Notes: generated by a model not told the origin, from the letters alone. 64,000 nt of DNA from Gryganskiella cystojenkinii (GCA_015852425.1 JAAAIG010000021.1:13028-77027); one strand, 5' to 3'; positions 26,434 to 38,000 are shown, numbered from the stretch's first letter. Numbers and translations are program-made.

Positions 26434-28821
26434 TCCAGGGACCAGGCTATTCCCGAAGAAGAAAAGACGGTTCATGTAGCATTAATACTAATTGATGCTC
26501 GTCGCTCCTCCCGCGCAAAGCTTCACCCTAACAACAGCTGTTTCTTCGTATCATCATTCTGAAGCAGTTGAGATCAACCCCTCCTCCTGGAAACCGTTGA
26601 GAGGACAAGAACGAGAAGCAGAGCGAAATTTTTGTCACTCCGTTTTTTATTGAGGTGGAAAGGGGTGCATTGGAAGTGAGGAATGTAACAAAGTGGAAAG
26701 AAGGATTCGTACAGAAACAAGGGCTCTTGAAAATTGCTTCATTGCCATGATGTGGTAGAGTTCCAGAACTTTGCCACATCGGGGGGAAGAGGAGCCTATA
26801 CTTGACACGCTTCGACCACTGTTAATCGGGAAGTGGTATTCTCATATGATATGTACTTTTGCGGTATCTCCAATGTCTAAGGACGCGTTCTGAAAGTACT
26901 ATCGAAAACTGCTGGTAAATATCTTTGGGGTGTTCTCTATTAATATCCAAGTTGTTATCGCAATAGATGCCTTCCTTCGACCAATAATAAAACTTGGGCT
27001 TGGCAATCGTTTTTCCTCCTTTCTATTTTTCATGTTTCTATTGTAAATTATATCAAAATGGATAGCACAGTAACACGGCGTGCAACCAAAATGAGGAAAA
27101 TGAAAAAAGCCAATGTTAGCAGAGCCTTCCGGCACCTTACATAGGTCCAACAGGTCAGAGCGAGTTGATTGGGAATGGAAAGAGAACGCGTTTTTGAATA
27201 TATAAACAGAAGGGTGGCGTTTTTATGCACCACGCGTAAAACAAAATTTATTCACAATCATGGCAGCTGCCTTTTTGATTTTGACTCTTTGTCTCCTGCA
27301 ACCTTGGAAATGCAAGAGTTCACAGGCCATGTGAGTTCAGAACGGGGAAAACAATCTCGACTCAAAATGGCGACATGCTTGTCGTTGATGAACTCGCCTG
27401 GTTGTCACGAATTCTTGTCGGCTTTTTGGCTTGTTCCGGCTAGCTCGTCTTTAGAGAGAAGCAGGAGGTAAATTAAACGAAGGAGAGTCCGGGGCTGGTA
27501 TCAGGCGTCTATATGTGACCCTTGGATTGTAGGAAGGATTTGGAGGGGGTGGAGAGGGGGCGAGAGAACGAAGGATGATGGAGGAGAAGGACAGATGGGG
27601 AACCGAACGAGCAGCAGGAATGGGGGATGAGGAAGGAACACCCAGTAAAAACATGAAATTCCAAAGATAGTCAGCCAACTAAAATAAAGAAAGTCAGGGC
27701 AGAGGGGTACGTTTGGCGTTTTAAAAAAAATGGTGGAACGACCTGACTCGGGTAGAGAGGGGAGGGGGATGAAAGGGGGAGGGGTAGAGAGTGAAAGACT
27801 TTGCGGGAGGGGAGAGGACGAAGAAGGGGAAGGAAAAATTAAAAAATCTGCAGGAAGAAGTACTTATACCTTCTGGACAGGGAATGCACCATCTCAATGT
27901 CACACAAGCATCGAAAAAAGCGCTGTGTTTTTTTGCCGCACTTTTTTTTTTTTGTTCTTTTTTACTTTTCGCTTTCTTTAAAACAAAGCTATGTACCCGC
28001 TGATGATGTTGTTATCTCATTAGGAGGAGATTTGCCCGTTTCAGTGAAAGACAGAAGTTGAACGGCGTAGCCCTGAGGTTTGCTCGTTCGGAAACGATAG
28101 AGATTAACAACTCGAACAATTTCTCTCTCTTTCTCTTTTCATAGTAAGCAACATCAAAAGCATCTCGTCTCCGTTCAAGAAAGAGAAGAGAGAGAGAGAG
28201 ATGGAGAACGAGAAATTGTCAAGGGGATGGGGACACCGGATGCAGACCTTTTTTTTTACAACGATTTGCAACAGTATATCTTCCTTGAGGAGAGGAGCCC
28301 GCATGGTCTTGAATAGTAAACCCCGGAGTCAATCCAAGGGAGAAGGAGGAGGAGGAGGAGGAGGAGGAGGAGGGACGCGGGGGCGAGGAAGTCAAAAAAA
28401 ATCTGAAGGTGGATCAAAACGAACAACATTTGCGTTACCCAAGGAACATGACCCGTCTTTCGTGCTTTGCTCACAATCATCAAACACCAAAGGTAAAAAA
28501 TTTAAGATCCATACACGGAAAAAGGCGTTGTTGGAACGACCCTTCCTCAATAAGCAGAAAAAAAAACCACATAATGCTCAGTATCCTCCCTTTTGACCAG
28601 CACAACTGTGCCCCATACTAATCTTCCAACAGAAAAAAACAGGAACAAAAAACAACAAAACATTCTTGTTGAGGAACCTCCTGGATCTCTCTCGTAGGAT
28701 TTTGTCTCATGTGTCAGAGACCACAGATTTAAACGCCTCCAGTCTATCCAAACCTGACGAGAGCCGGCATTGAAGGAGCTGGAGTTTGGGGAAAAGTGGG
28801 CAATGAAGGTCGGATCCCAAC

Positions 28822-28828
28822 TATAAAA
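28822..28828 (+). promoter_or_regulatory. TATA box of secreted precursor B
   Basis: TATAAAA lies 141-147 bp upstream of the ATG at 28969. It is followed by a pyrimidine-rich leader (about 28857-28950), a pattern of strongly expressed genes in this window, as at actin. Confidence 0.7.
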
Positions 28829-28968
28829 CCGTCCGCAGTCTCGACATCATCCAGATTTTTTTTTTCTCTTTCTTTCTTTTCTTTGTCTTTCCACCATCGA
28901 CTCTCTTCCTTACCTACTTACCACCTAATCACCAACCCTATTCACATACACATCCTTTTTTCGCAACC

Positions 28969-29713
28969 ATGAAGTTCACATCCGCCATCATTGCTCTATC
29001 CTCGGTCTTGGCTTTGACCCAGGCTACTCTCCCCATCCCCGGCGGTGCCATCCTCGACAGCCTTCCCATCGTCAGCTCCGTCACCAAGGACCCAACTGTA
29101 AATGCCCAGAAGCGCGATCTGCTCGGAACTGCCACTGGTCTTCTCGGCACTGCCTCAAACCTAGTCAATACCGAGGGTACAGGTGTGTCTAAGCGTGGTC
29201 TTGGTGAGACGATCGGCGGTCTCCCCGTCGTCGGATCTGCTGTCAACGATGCCATGGGCGCCGTTAACGGTGCCGCGAGCAAGAAACGTGATTTTCCCGG
29301 TGATCTCCTCGGCCCAGTCACCAACGTGCTCGGTGGAGTTACTGGTGGTGGACCCAATAAAGAGCAGGCCCAGGCCCCAGTCACTGAAGGCTCGACTGCC
29401 GTGACTGAGAGCAGCAAGCCTGCTACGGAGGCCACCGGTCCCCTTCCCCTCAGCCGTCGCGATATCAAGATCAGTGCCGAGGTCCAGGCCCAGATCGATG
29501 TCATCATCAATGCCCTCGTCAAAGTTGTTGCTGGTGTCAAGGTCGACATCAAAGCCAAGGTCGTTGCTGATATCTTGGCTGTGATCAAAGCCAACGCTGA
29601 TTTAGACATCAATGCTATTGCTGATTTGAAGGCGAAGATCGATAGTAAGTCACCTTTTCTATTCAGTATCTGTGAGAGTTAGGAAGGCCGGTAACCTCCA
29701 TCCATTGAGTCTA

Positions 29714-29758
<45 letters not shown>

Positions 29759-30168
29759 CCACTGTCAATTCATCAACAAAAACAGTCGCCGTCGATGCTC
29801 TCTTGGGTCGCCTTCTCAGTGCTAAGGGTCTTCTGGATGTGAAAGGTTTGGTCGAGGGTCTTCTGGGTGTTCATATCGATGTCAACGCTAAGTTGGACGT
29901 CAAGGCCCTGCTCAAGGACATTAACGTCCACATCGATGTCCAGATCAAGAAATTGGTCGCCGCCATTAATGCTGAACTGGTCGCCAAGGTCGTTAAAAAG
30001 CTCAACTTGAAGGCCATCGTGGATCTTGATGCCAATGCGGATCTTCATGCGCTCCTCCATGCGCTCCTCAAGCTCGACTTGAAATTGGATGTCAATGCCG
30101 TCATCAAGATCGTCTTGGATCTCCTCAAGGTCCATTTGAATGTTCATGCCGTCGTCAACATTCACTAA
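28969..30168 (+). CDS. Secreted Kex2-processed precursor, paralogue B
   Basis: Exons 28969-29644 and 29786-30168 join to 352 residues. Signal peptide MKFTSAIIALSSVLALTQA is followed by dibasic sites QKR (48-49), SKR (75-76), KKR (105-107) and SRR (163-164). The released segments would be short, Gly/Leu/Val-rich and similar to one another (SLPIVSSV, GGLPVVGSAV, DLLGPVTNVLGG). After RRDI, about 190 residues repeat a pattern of VD/VN/AK/LK units (for example DVNAKLDVKALL, HIDVQIKKLV), predicted amphipathic helix or repeat solenoid, ending NIH. Cysteine is absent. The gene mirrors paralogue A in signal peptide, last processing site, helical domain and intron phase. The intron carries a CT microsatellite. 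The promoter suggests high expression. No family is recognised. Confidence 0.85.
29716..29754 (+). repeat. CT microsatellite in the intron of paralogue B
   Basis: About 39 bp of CT dinucleotide repeat ending roughly 30 bp before the intron acceptor at 29785. On the sense strand it can act as the polypyrimidine tract. Confidence 0.9.
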
Positions 30169-30669
30169 AAACCCCCCGAGAAACAAAAAAGTTTTTTGTA
30201 TGCCTGGGGCGTAAGACCCTGCCCATTTTTATCTATATCCCATCATATATGTAGAGAGACTATTATTTTTTGCATGTACCATTAACTAGCGCTACCATTA
30301 ACCTCTAAACTTCTCATAATACATCGGACATCCTCTTTCTCTTTTAATCGGATGAACAGAATGACTTGACACTTGCAGTTCCTTCATCACTCTGAGCAGT
30401 TCAGAACACGTTGTTCTCGCGTGTATATTTTTTTATCATGCTAAAAAAATTCATTCAACAGTGGGTAAAGGGAAATCACCCACCAACTTTTACAACACCT
30501 CTCCTTCGCCTCCACCCACCTTTCCTTTCATGCGTGTCCAAGGGTCTCTCCTGAACGATTCTGTATGGTCCTTCTCCCCGTAAATCGTCCCTCCTTCACT
30601 TGATGGGTCTTTTGTTGTTCAATTACTCCCACAGCGGGCTCTAGTCTGTCTTGGACTCAGAACGAGCTC
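30169..30669. other. Intergenic region downstream of paralogue B
   Basis: This is probably 3' UTR followed by unannotated sequence. No coding feature is supported. Confidence 0.4.
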
Positions 30670-30885
30670 CTACCCTTTTCCATCAAGATGTTGGATATCA
30701 AGTCGAGTTCCTCGAAGCCTTTGATCAAGCGGATCCTGATTCTTATCGATATCCTCCTGCGCCGCGCTATCATAGGCCATCTCCATCTCAATTACGTTCT
30801 CAGAAATCAGTTCAATTTCCTTCGCATCCACCAATCCATCATCCGTAATCAAGTACTGTCCTAGTCCTCTCGCACGAAACTTGTC
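30670..30885 (-). pseudogene. Orphan exon or gene remnant
   Basis: A 71-residue open frame ends in TAG at 30670 and starts right after a TTAG acceptor-like site. An in-frame stop precedes it. The peptide (GLGQYLITDDGLVDAKEIEL, then ENVIEMEMAYDSAAQEDIDK) has a natural, coding-like composition with charged helical segments, unlike the surrounding low-complexity frames. I found no upstream exon on the minus strand before the next gene. It may be a terminal exon whose partners are lost, or chance. I do not recognise the family. Confidence 0.25.
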
Positions 30886-31811
30886 CTAACAGGCGGCTGT
30901 TTCTCCTTTCTCCTTCTCCCAGTCTTCTCCTTGTCTTCTCCTCCCTACACTATCCTTAGCGCACAGGACACAGACACAATTAAAGGCACTTGTGTTTGTG
31001 TTTAGATATTATTTGTTTTTGATAAGGGAGCTTTTTGTTTTTGCCATCTAAAATGAACTTTTTTATGACCATGGGATTGCGGTCATCAGTCAGAAAAGGC
31101 CAGGCTTTTTTTTTTTTTTTTTTCTTTTTGGTCATTAATAGAGTATCATTAACTTTTTAATCCCTAGATGATGGAACGAGCGCAAAAGAAGGAGAAAGGA
31201 AGTTAGTCTCATTTGACACAGACCTTGGGACCACTAAAGGAAAAGGCGATTGAGGGAAGAAAATCACTAAAAACAGAGAACACAGACACAGCCATTGGGT
31301 TTGATCCGATTGGGGAGGTTCGTGCGTCTGCATTGCGTTGTTGTGTGGATTACGAGGGGGAAGAGAAGACAAGGAGGGGTAAACGAGGATCTGTTTGAGC
31401 TTTCCAACCATTGACGCTGACAGTTCCCTGTTCGCGTTCTTTTTTTGTTCCGTTCGTCCATCCCCTGCAGCTGATTGTTGGGATGTGGGGCGGTATTGTT
31501 ATTTTCGACCAACGGAAAATTCCTTCCGGTCTTCTTTCAGTGGCAGCTTTGAAGGCCATGACGATAATATTGCATTCCGCCAAAACCTTCCCCCTTTGCT
31601 GCCTCGTCCTTTTTTCTTTTTCTTTTTTTTTGTCCAGTGCGTGCTCCGCTGTTGTCTTTATCCTTGTGGCGGCGGCGGCGGTCGTTGTAGTGGTGGTCTT
31701 AGTAATAGACTATTAAAGAGTTCACTTTTTAATCTTTACCTCGTTTCTCTTCATCCAAAAAAACGAGAGAGAGAGGGAAGTGATAGAGATTACAGTCCTT
31801 GTTGGATTCTA
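30886..31811. other. Intergenic region
   Basis: T-rich and CT-rich sequence with poly(T) at about 31107-31123. The open frames here run through simple sequence (for example GGCGGCGGCGG near 31670) and are not supported. Confidence 0.4.
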
Positions 31812-32111
31812 TTACCTGTAGTGGCCGTGTGGGTTATCGTTATAGACCTCGCTACTCCGGACTGTCTTTGTATCTTTCCTTGACAAGGCGCGCTTAAAAG
31901 ATTTGGCTCGACTCATGGTTCCGGCATTACTTCCAGGTGACGACGATCCAGCAGCCGTTGCATCGATGGTATAGATCCCGTCCTTGTAATTTGAATCGTA
32001 ATATTCCTTATCCCGTTGCTCAAACTCGGGCGTGAGCGCCGCTCGGCGTTTTGTGTACTTGCCAATCTTCCAGATCTCGTAATTGCGCATCAATTTGTCC
32101 ATTAGTCCCAT
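31812..32111 (-). CDS. Small basic protein of unknown function, 99 residues
   Basis: A single-exon gene starting MGLMDKLMRNYEIWKIGKYT and ending NDNPHGHYR. The first 50 residues look folded (aromatic and charged helices, FEQRDKEYYDSNYKDGIYTI). The rest is Ser-rich and basic with several kinase-type sites (RAKS, RALS, RKDT). No signal peptide or membrane segment is seen. The composition is protein-like and the long leader upstream is pyrimidine-rich on the sense strand, which supports a real gene. I do not recognise the family. Confidence 0.6.
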   Translation of the reverse strand: MGLMDKLMRNYEIWKIGKYTKRRAALTPEFEQRDKEYYDSNYKDGIYTIDATAAGSSSPGSNAGTMSRAKSFKRALSRKDTKTVRSSEVYNDNPHGHYR

Positions 32112-33231
32112 GGTGGATGAATGTATATGTTTTGAAAAATGAAGGAGAGGAGCTGGGATCGGGTGTGCTGTGGAGTTGTAGAAAAAAAGTAAAGTTTGGA
32201 AGGATTGAAGGAGTGGCTAATCCAGGGGGAGGGGAGTGAGGAAAGGAATAATGCTGGAGGGTTTTAAAGTGAAATGAATGAAGGGGAGAGCGGCAGAAAA
32301 AGCGAGAATGCAAGCAAACAGAGTATCAAGGAGAGACGAACGTGACAATTGAGGCTGGGCGAAAAGGAAGACAGAGATCGCCTGGTATTGTGATGTAAGA
32401 ATGGATTTGATGGGTAGATTAGCCAAAAGAAAGATGAATCAATCAAAGGAATCGAGGATAGTTCGTGAATGAGCAGAAACAAAAGAAAGAAGGGGTCAAG
32501 GACTCGAAGAGTGAAAAGAAAAGAGAGAACAAGAAGAAAAGAAAAAAATGTGGGTGTACAACATGGAAAGAATGCTGGTTGTCCCCCGTAGAAACTCATT
32601 TCCCTTTGTCGGAGAATCGGCCAATAAATGGCGTGTGGAGAGAAAAGACAAACGAGGGAAGAGATTTTTTTTTTCTGCACCCTCTCGGACACCAATTGAA
32701 CGCTGAGAAACTGTTTGGGCGTCGCCTTCGTTTTTCCTGTGCCTTTTTTTGGGGGGTTTTGTTTTTATCGATCGAGAACACAGGAGAGAGCAGCGAAGCT
32801 GCGAGAGGAATTGCGTGACAGTGGAGATGATTCTTCACATTGCTTCGATCCGTCTGCAGTAAAGAATTGTTTATTTTCTGATGCAAATGAAGATCATTTT
32901 TTTTCTGCTTTCAATCGGGTCCCGCTTCCTGGGTAACTGCAGTGACCCAAGAAGCAGGAACCACCGCGCCACGCCAATGGGGTGGAGTCGGAGTGAGCAT
33001 TTTCGTGCTCTCTTCCAAGATAAAAATAAAGTCCCTTCGAAATCAACATCGCGAGAAAGAGGAATGCTCTCGACAAGCTGAAGAAACTCAGAAATGAAAG
33101 CCTCGAGAGCACAAAATCGAGACTGTCATTTTTTGCCTTGTGCTGTTAATGCATTTACACCCCTTAACCGCTTTTAAAACCCCTGTGAGTCCAAACGGAA
33201 AGCCCAATCAGAGATCGGCTTTTGATTCGCT
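32112..33231. other. Divergent upstream region
   Basis: This lies between the small basic protein (minus) and the ER DnaJ gene (plus). The first 600 bp are purine-rich on the plus strand, that is, a pyrimidine-rich leader for the minus-strand gene. The open frames through it are low-complexity. No further gene is supported. Confidence 0.4.
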
Positions 33232-33240
33232 GCCACGTCA
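33204..33240 (+). promoter_or_regulatory. Candidate UPR element and CCAAT box of the ER DnaJ gene
   Basis: A CCAAT at 33204-33208 is followed at 33232-33240 by GCCACGTCA, which is TGACGTGGC on the other strand. This matches the known core bound by XBP1/ATF6/Hac1-type bZIP factors (TGACGTGG). Mammalian ERSE joins CCAAT and CCACG by 9 bp; here they are 24 bp apart. The site is 217 bp upstream of an ER-lumenal chaperone start, the kind of gene the unfolded-protein response induces. The role is inferred. Confidence 0.5.
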
Positions 33241-33456
33241 AAAAATGAACCAGAAAAGAGTGTCCATGCATCATCTCATCTGATCGCATTTATTTTTTGT
33301 TTCTTCATTGCTCACTTCTTTGTTTGCATTCTCATTCCTCACTTGTTTTTCCTTTTATTTTCCTTCTTGCTCCACACTCCACTCTCGTTCTCTTTTTCTC
33401 TCCCCTCTCCACTCTTCTCATCCTTCATCACCTTCTCCTGTAAACAAAATCACGCG

Positions 33457-34847
33457 ATGAGGGTCCACCTCTTCCTCGGAGCCATGCTCCTCGGCCTCCT
33501 CGCGACCTTGGTCGCCGCAGGAGCCGATTATTACAAGGTCCTCAAGATCAGCCGTAATGCCTCTGCAAAGGAAATCCGGAAACAATACAAACAACTCTCC
33601 AAAGAATACCATCCCGACAAGAATCCTGGCAGCAAGGAAGCTGAAGAGAAGTTTGTTGAGGTTGCTGCTGGTATGGTTTTCTTTTACGATTTTTTGTTTT
33701 TTTAACCCCTGATCAATCCTCTTTTTCTTTTACTCACTTTTAAAATTTAATTTTGTTTCTTTCCACTTTTTTGTTGTTAGCATACGAGGTTCTCTCAGAT
33801 AAGGACAAGAAGGCAATCTATGACCGTTACGGCGAGGAGGGGCTGAAGCAACAACAGGGTCAGGGCGGTGGCGGGTTCCACGATCCCTTTGACATCTTTG
33901 CTCAATTCTTTGGCGGTGGCTCAAGACAGCATCAACATGAGGAACGTCGTGGACCCGAGATGCGTCTGGAGCTCGAGGTGACCCTGGAGGAGTTGTACGT
34001 TGGCAAGTCGATCGAGATTGAAGTTTCAAAACAAATCATTTGTCCCCATTGCAGTGGTTCTGGTGCAAAGTCTTCGGACGATGTGGTCACCTGTACAGGA
34101 TGTCAGGGCCAGGGCGTCAAGATTGTAAAGCACATGTTGGCTCCTGGCATGTTCCAACAGTTCCGTCAGACGTAAGTCGAAGTTTCTAATGAGTGTTCGC
34201 ACGTTTTTTCTGTACCTGTTGATTAATTNNNNNNNNNNTTTTTTTTTTTTTGGTTCTTTGGATAATCTAGTTGCGACGAGTGCGGTGGAAAGGGGAAAAT
34301 GATTCGGGAACACTGTCCTGTCTGTCATGGACAGAAGGTTCAACGTGGTTCTGAACAATTGACAGTAGTCGTCTCACCAGGGCTCGCAGACGGATCGACA
34401 ATTGTCTTTGATCGTGAGGGCGATGAATCTCCCGAGATTGTGGCTGGTGATATCGTCTTTGAAGTCCGCACTCGCCCTCACGAGATCTTCGAGAGACGCC
34501 AAGACAACCTCTACACCTACCTTACCATCAGCTTGCAGGAGGCACTTTTGGGATTCGTTCGGGAGATTAAGCATCTGGATGGAAAGAGTGTCAAGCTTTC
34601 GAGAGGACAACAGGTCACACCCTTCGGTTTCATTCAGACCTTGAAAGGTCAAGGTATGCCTGTGAAGGGATCCCGGGGTGATCACGGCGATTTGTTCGTA
34701 GAGTACAAGGTTGCCTTCCCAGAATCGCTGTCCAAGGATCAAAGAGCACTCTTTGCGACCGCTTTCGGTGTCGAGGCTGGATTCGACGAGAGTGCAGTCT
34801 TTGGAAACTCGAAGCAGCAGGCCATGCACGTGCACGACGAGATGTAG
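33457..34847 (+). CDS. ER-lumenal DnaJ co-chaperone (Scj1/ERdj3-like)
   Basis: A type I J-protein that would stimulate the Hsp70 BiP/Kar2 in the ER lumen. Exons 33457-33670, 33781-34171 and 34271-34847 join to 393 residues. A signal peptide ([22 protein letters not shown]) is followed directly by the J domain with HPDKNPGS and [17 protein letters not shown]. Then come a short Gly-rich linker, a substrate domain and a zinc-binding region with four CxxCxGxG-type repeats ([32 protein letters not shown]). The C-terminal beta domain includes [18 protein letters not shown]. The last four residues are HDEM, close to but not identical with HDEL/KDEL retrieval signals. The 10-N gap lies inside intron 2. 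A UPR-like site precedes the gene. Confidence 0.93.
34229..34238. other. Assembly gap of 10 N
   Basis: Ten N bases within intron 2 of the ER DnaJ gene, next to a T run. The true gap length is unknown. It does not disrupt the reading frame of the gene. Confidence 0.99.
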
Positions 34848-35025
34848 AAAGAAAAAAAAAGTTTTCAACTTAGACCATACCAACACTCCACTTTAATAGA
34901 CACTATTATGCTATGCCAAGCTGGAACTGTCTTTTTTCGCTTCTTGTTATTGTTTTTATTTGAGTGCCTTTTTTTTCAAACTTCTGGGTACTTTGGGAAA
35001 ATTTGTATAAACTAATACAGATCAA

Positions 35026-38000
35026 CTACCAAAGGTCACATTTGCTGTCCGGGTTCATGCCGGTTCTGGGCTCACATTTAAAGACCTCGGCAAAGTGCTT
35101 CGAGTTTTGGACCGCTCCGTTGACACGCCACTTGGCCGGAGCATGGGGATCCGTTCTCAGCTATGGTTTTGAAGGAGGGGGATGTGAGTTTTGTGATTAT
35201 TGTGCATCCAGACTTCAAAACAAATTTTTTTTTTTGCCACTTACAGATTCGATAGCGGAGGCGGGACGACGGTTCGAACACCACACCCTAGCAAAGCCCA
35301 TGTAATAGAGTTGTTCACGCGTGTAATCTTCGAGACCCGCGAGCAAATGGTTCTTGTACATGTTGCCATTAGGGTCCATCTTAAACCGCGCTTGCCAGGC
35401 TTCAAAGGACTTTTTCAGTCCTCCATTGTCTGCGAGGTTCTCACCCAAGGTCAATTTGCCGTTGACGTGGTTCTCTCGTCCCTGAGGGTCTTTGACAGTG
35501 AAGTTTCCGTACTGATCAATAAAGCACTGCGACTTGATCTTGAATTCTTCCTGAGTCTTGTTGGACCACCACTAAATAAGAGTGAACATAAATAGGGACA
35601 GGAGGTTAGCTTAGTTCGCAAAAAAACATCCTTCATACACATATTTCTTTTTTTTCACTTACATCGGAAAGCTTGCCACGGGCATCAAAGAGTCGTCCTT
35701 CGTTATCGAATGCATGCTATTGCCAAGCGAATCGATGAACAAGTGTTAAAGTGTTAGATCTTTGGAATTGACGATTCTTCAACGTATTAATCGAAAGAAC
35801 ATAAACAACGCCCAAACAAAAGATGAGTAGGCTCTTACCGTGAGCTCATGTCCAGCAACAACACCGACACCTCCATAGTTCAGATACTCGGGGTTATCGA
35901 CATGGAAGAATGGTGGTTGCAGGATACCCGCCGGGAAGACAATCTCGTTCACGCTCGGATTATAATACGCGTTCACCGTTTGCGGGCTCATCAACCATTT
36001 CGCCTTATCGACCGGTTTCCACAGATCCGCCATCGATCGCTGCACCGTCCAAACTCTCGCCCGGATCTGGTTCCCAAAGAAATCGGCCTTGTCGACTCCC
36101 AAATCCTTGAAATAATCCTCCAGTGACTCTGAAGAGCGAACATCGGGCGATTCGATCGAGTACCCGATTTTTTGAATCAATAGATTGACTTTTTCAGTCG
36201 CGTTCAATAAGGTCTCTTTATCCAACCAGTCCAGGTGACCCAAGCCCTTCAAGAACGAGGTCCGCAACGACGTAATGATCCCATCCGCCATTTCCTTGCT
36301 ATCGCCCTTAAACGCCTTGTCGATAAAATAATGGCCCGCCATGGCTCCCAAGTTCTTGTCTACGACATCGACACAGGTCTCCCATCGAGGTGTAACCAGA
36401 TCGGCAGAGACACCTTGCAAAGCGGCTCGGAGATTTTGCATCGGTTTCCTATATTCGATGCCCAAGTTTCCTGAGAGTTTGTGGATCAGACGCCATGCGA
36501 AATAATTTTGCAAAGTCAAAACAGGCGTGTCCTTGAGCAACGCGTTTAGTTTCTCGAGGTAATCTGGAGAAGAGACAATGATTGGATCTGGGACGACAGT
36601 ACCGGGTCCAAACAACTTTTCAATCACGAGAGACCAATCGACCGCGGGTATGAGTTCTGTAACCTGAGCCAGTGTTCTTGGGTTGTACGTCAACTCGGAA
36701 TTATCCTGGTCTTCCCGTTTACTGGTGATCTCCGCTAGGAGCTTCTCGAAATCGACCACGTTCTTGGCAACCTCGGCCCAAAGGGTCGGTTTGAGGATCG
36801 TATCCGTATCAAGGGAACCGTCATTGTCCTTGTCCTTGCCTTTCCCCAAGACGATGGCAAACATTTCCTCGACCGTGGTTTGGTAGATCGCGACGATTTT
36901 TTCTTCTGTGTAATACTCTTTGGAGGGTAAACCGAGTCCGTCTTCACTGAATCGGAAGACGTTCATGTCCGGGTTCTTGGGATCGGAGTCGACATCGAAA
37001 TCGACCATGGTCGTGACCTCCAGCTGGGCCAGTTGAGCAATGGCCAGGGCGAGTTGCTCCCTTTCCGCTTGGACCAATAAGGTCTGAGTCTTGACTTTAG
37101 AATCCTCATCATGCTCGTCACCCAATAACGTATCGGCCGGGGCAGCTGGTCTCTCGTCCTTGTCTTCGTGTGGGTGTTGTAGATCCTTAACCTCGTCTGT
37201 GACAGGGACGTGCATAGGTGTTTGAGAGGTTCGTTCGCCTGTTGCGGGTCGTAACTGTTCCTGTCCCTTCTTCTCGGTCTCGACTTGTTCCAATCGCATG
37301 ATCAGGGCCTGTTTGAGTCTCTCATTCAACCATTTCAGGGTATTCATCTTCTCCTCCAGGGACGTCGGCGTGTTCGGCATCGTGGTCGTCGTCGTCTGGG
37401 TATCAGTACTGGTGTCACTGTCGTCATTAGCGAGGACACTTTGCGAGGCTGGAAAGACCTTGATCAATTTTTGCACCAGATCCGCCAACGGTTTCACCCC
37501 AACCTCGGAAATCGTTTTCTCGTCCATACAACTCCCGTACAGGGATTGAAGTTTGATCAGGTTGCGTTTCGAAGCATCGTCTTTACCCTTGGACGTGTCT
37601 TCTGCGTTCTCGGGCGGGGAGAGGATGGCCTTGATCACCTCCTGATTTTTGTTTTGTTTTTGTTTTGTTTTATGGTTTTTTTTGGAAATGAGAAAAGAAA
37701 AAATAAGGAGAAAAATATGAGTGTTAGTTAATTGCAGCATAAAGAAAAGAAGGAGTGGGAAAGGCATAAGTGACAGATGAGTGATGGAAAGTCTTTCTTT
37801 GAGATACTTGCTTGGTTGGTCTTCTGGACTAGGTTAAAGTAACCAATCTGGGCCTTGTCATCTGGAATCGAGACACGATCCATGAATCCACCGCCTAAAA
37901 AGGAAGAGGAGAAAGAGTATAACAGTAATAACCACAACGGCGTCAATTGAATTTGCACTTTCTTGCGATCGTCATTATGACAAGAAACGGCTTGTATTCC

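Larger units (their letters stand above)
26296..28968. other. 2.7-kb intergenic region between two divergent paralogues
   Basis: This region lies between the starts of the two secreted precursors. Each side has its own TATA box, so promoters are separate rather than shared. It contains a GGA repeat (about 28344-28373), an AG run (28184-28200) and several T tracts. Open frames over the GGA and purine-rich stretches are low-complexity and rejected. Confidence 0.45.

Noticed and set aside
28201..28596. A 131-codon frame over the GGA repeat
   Set aside because: Composition is set by the repeat, with a poly-Gly run.
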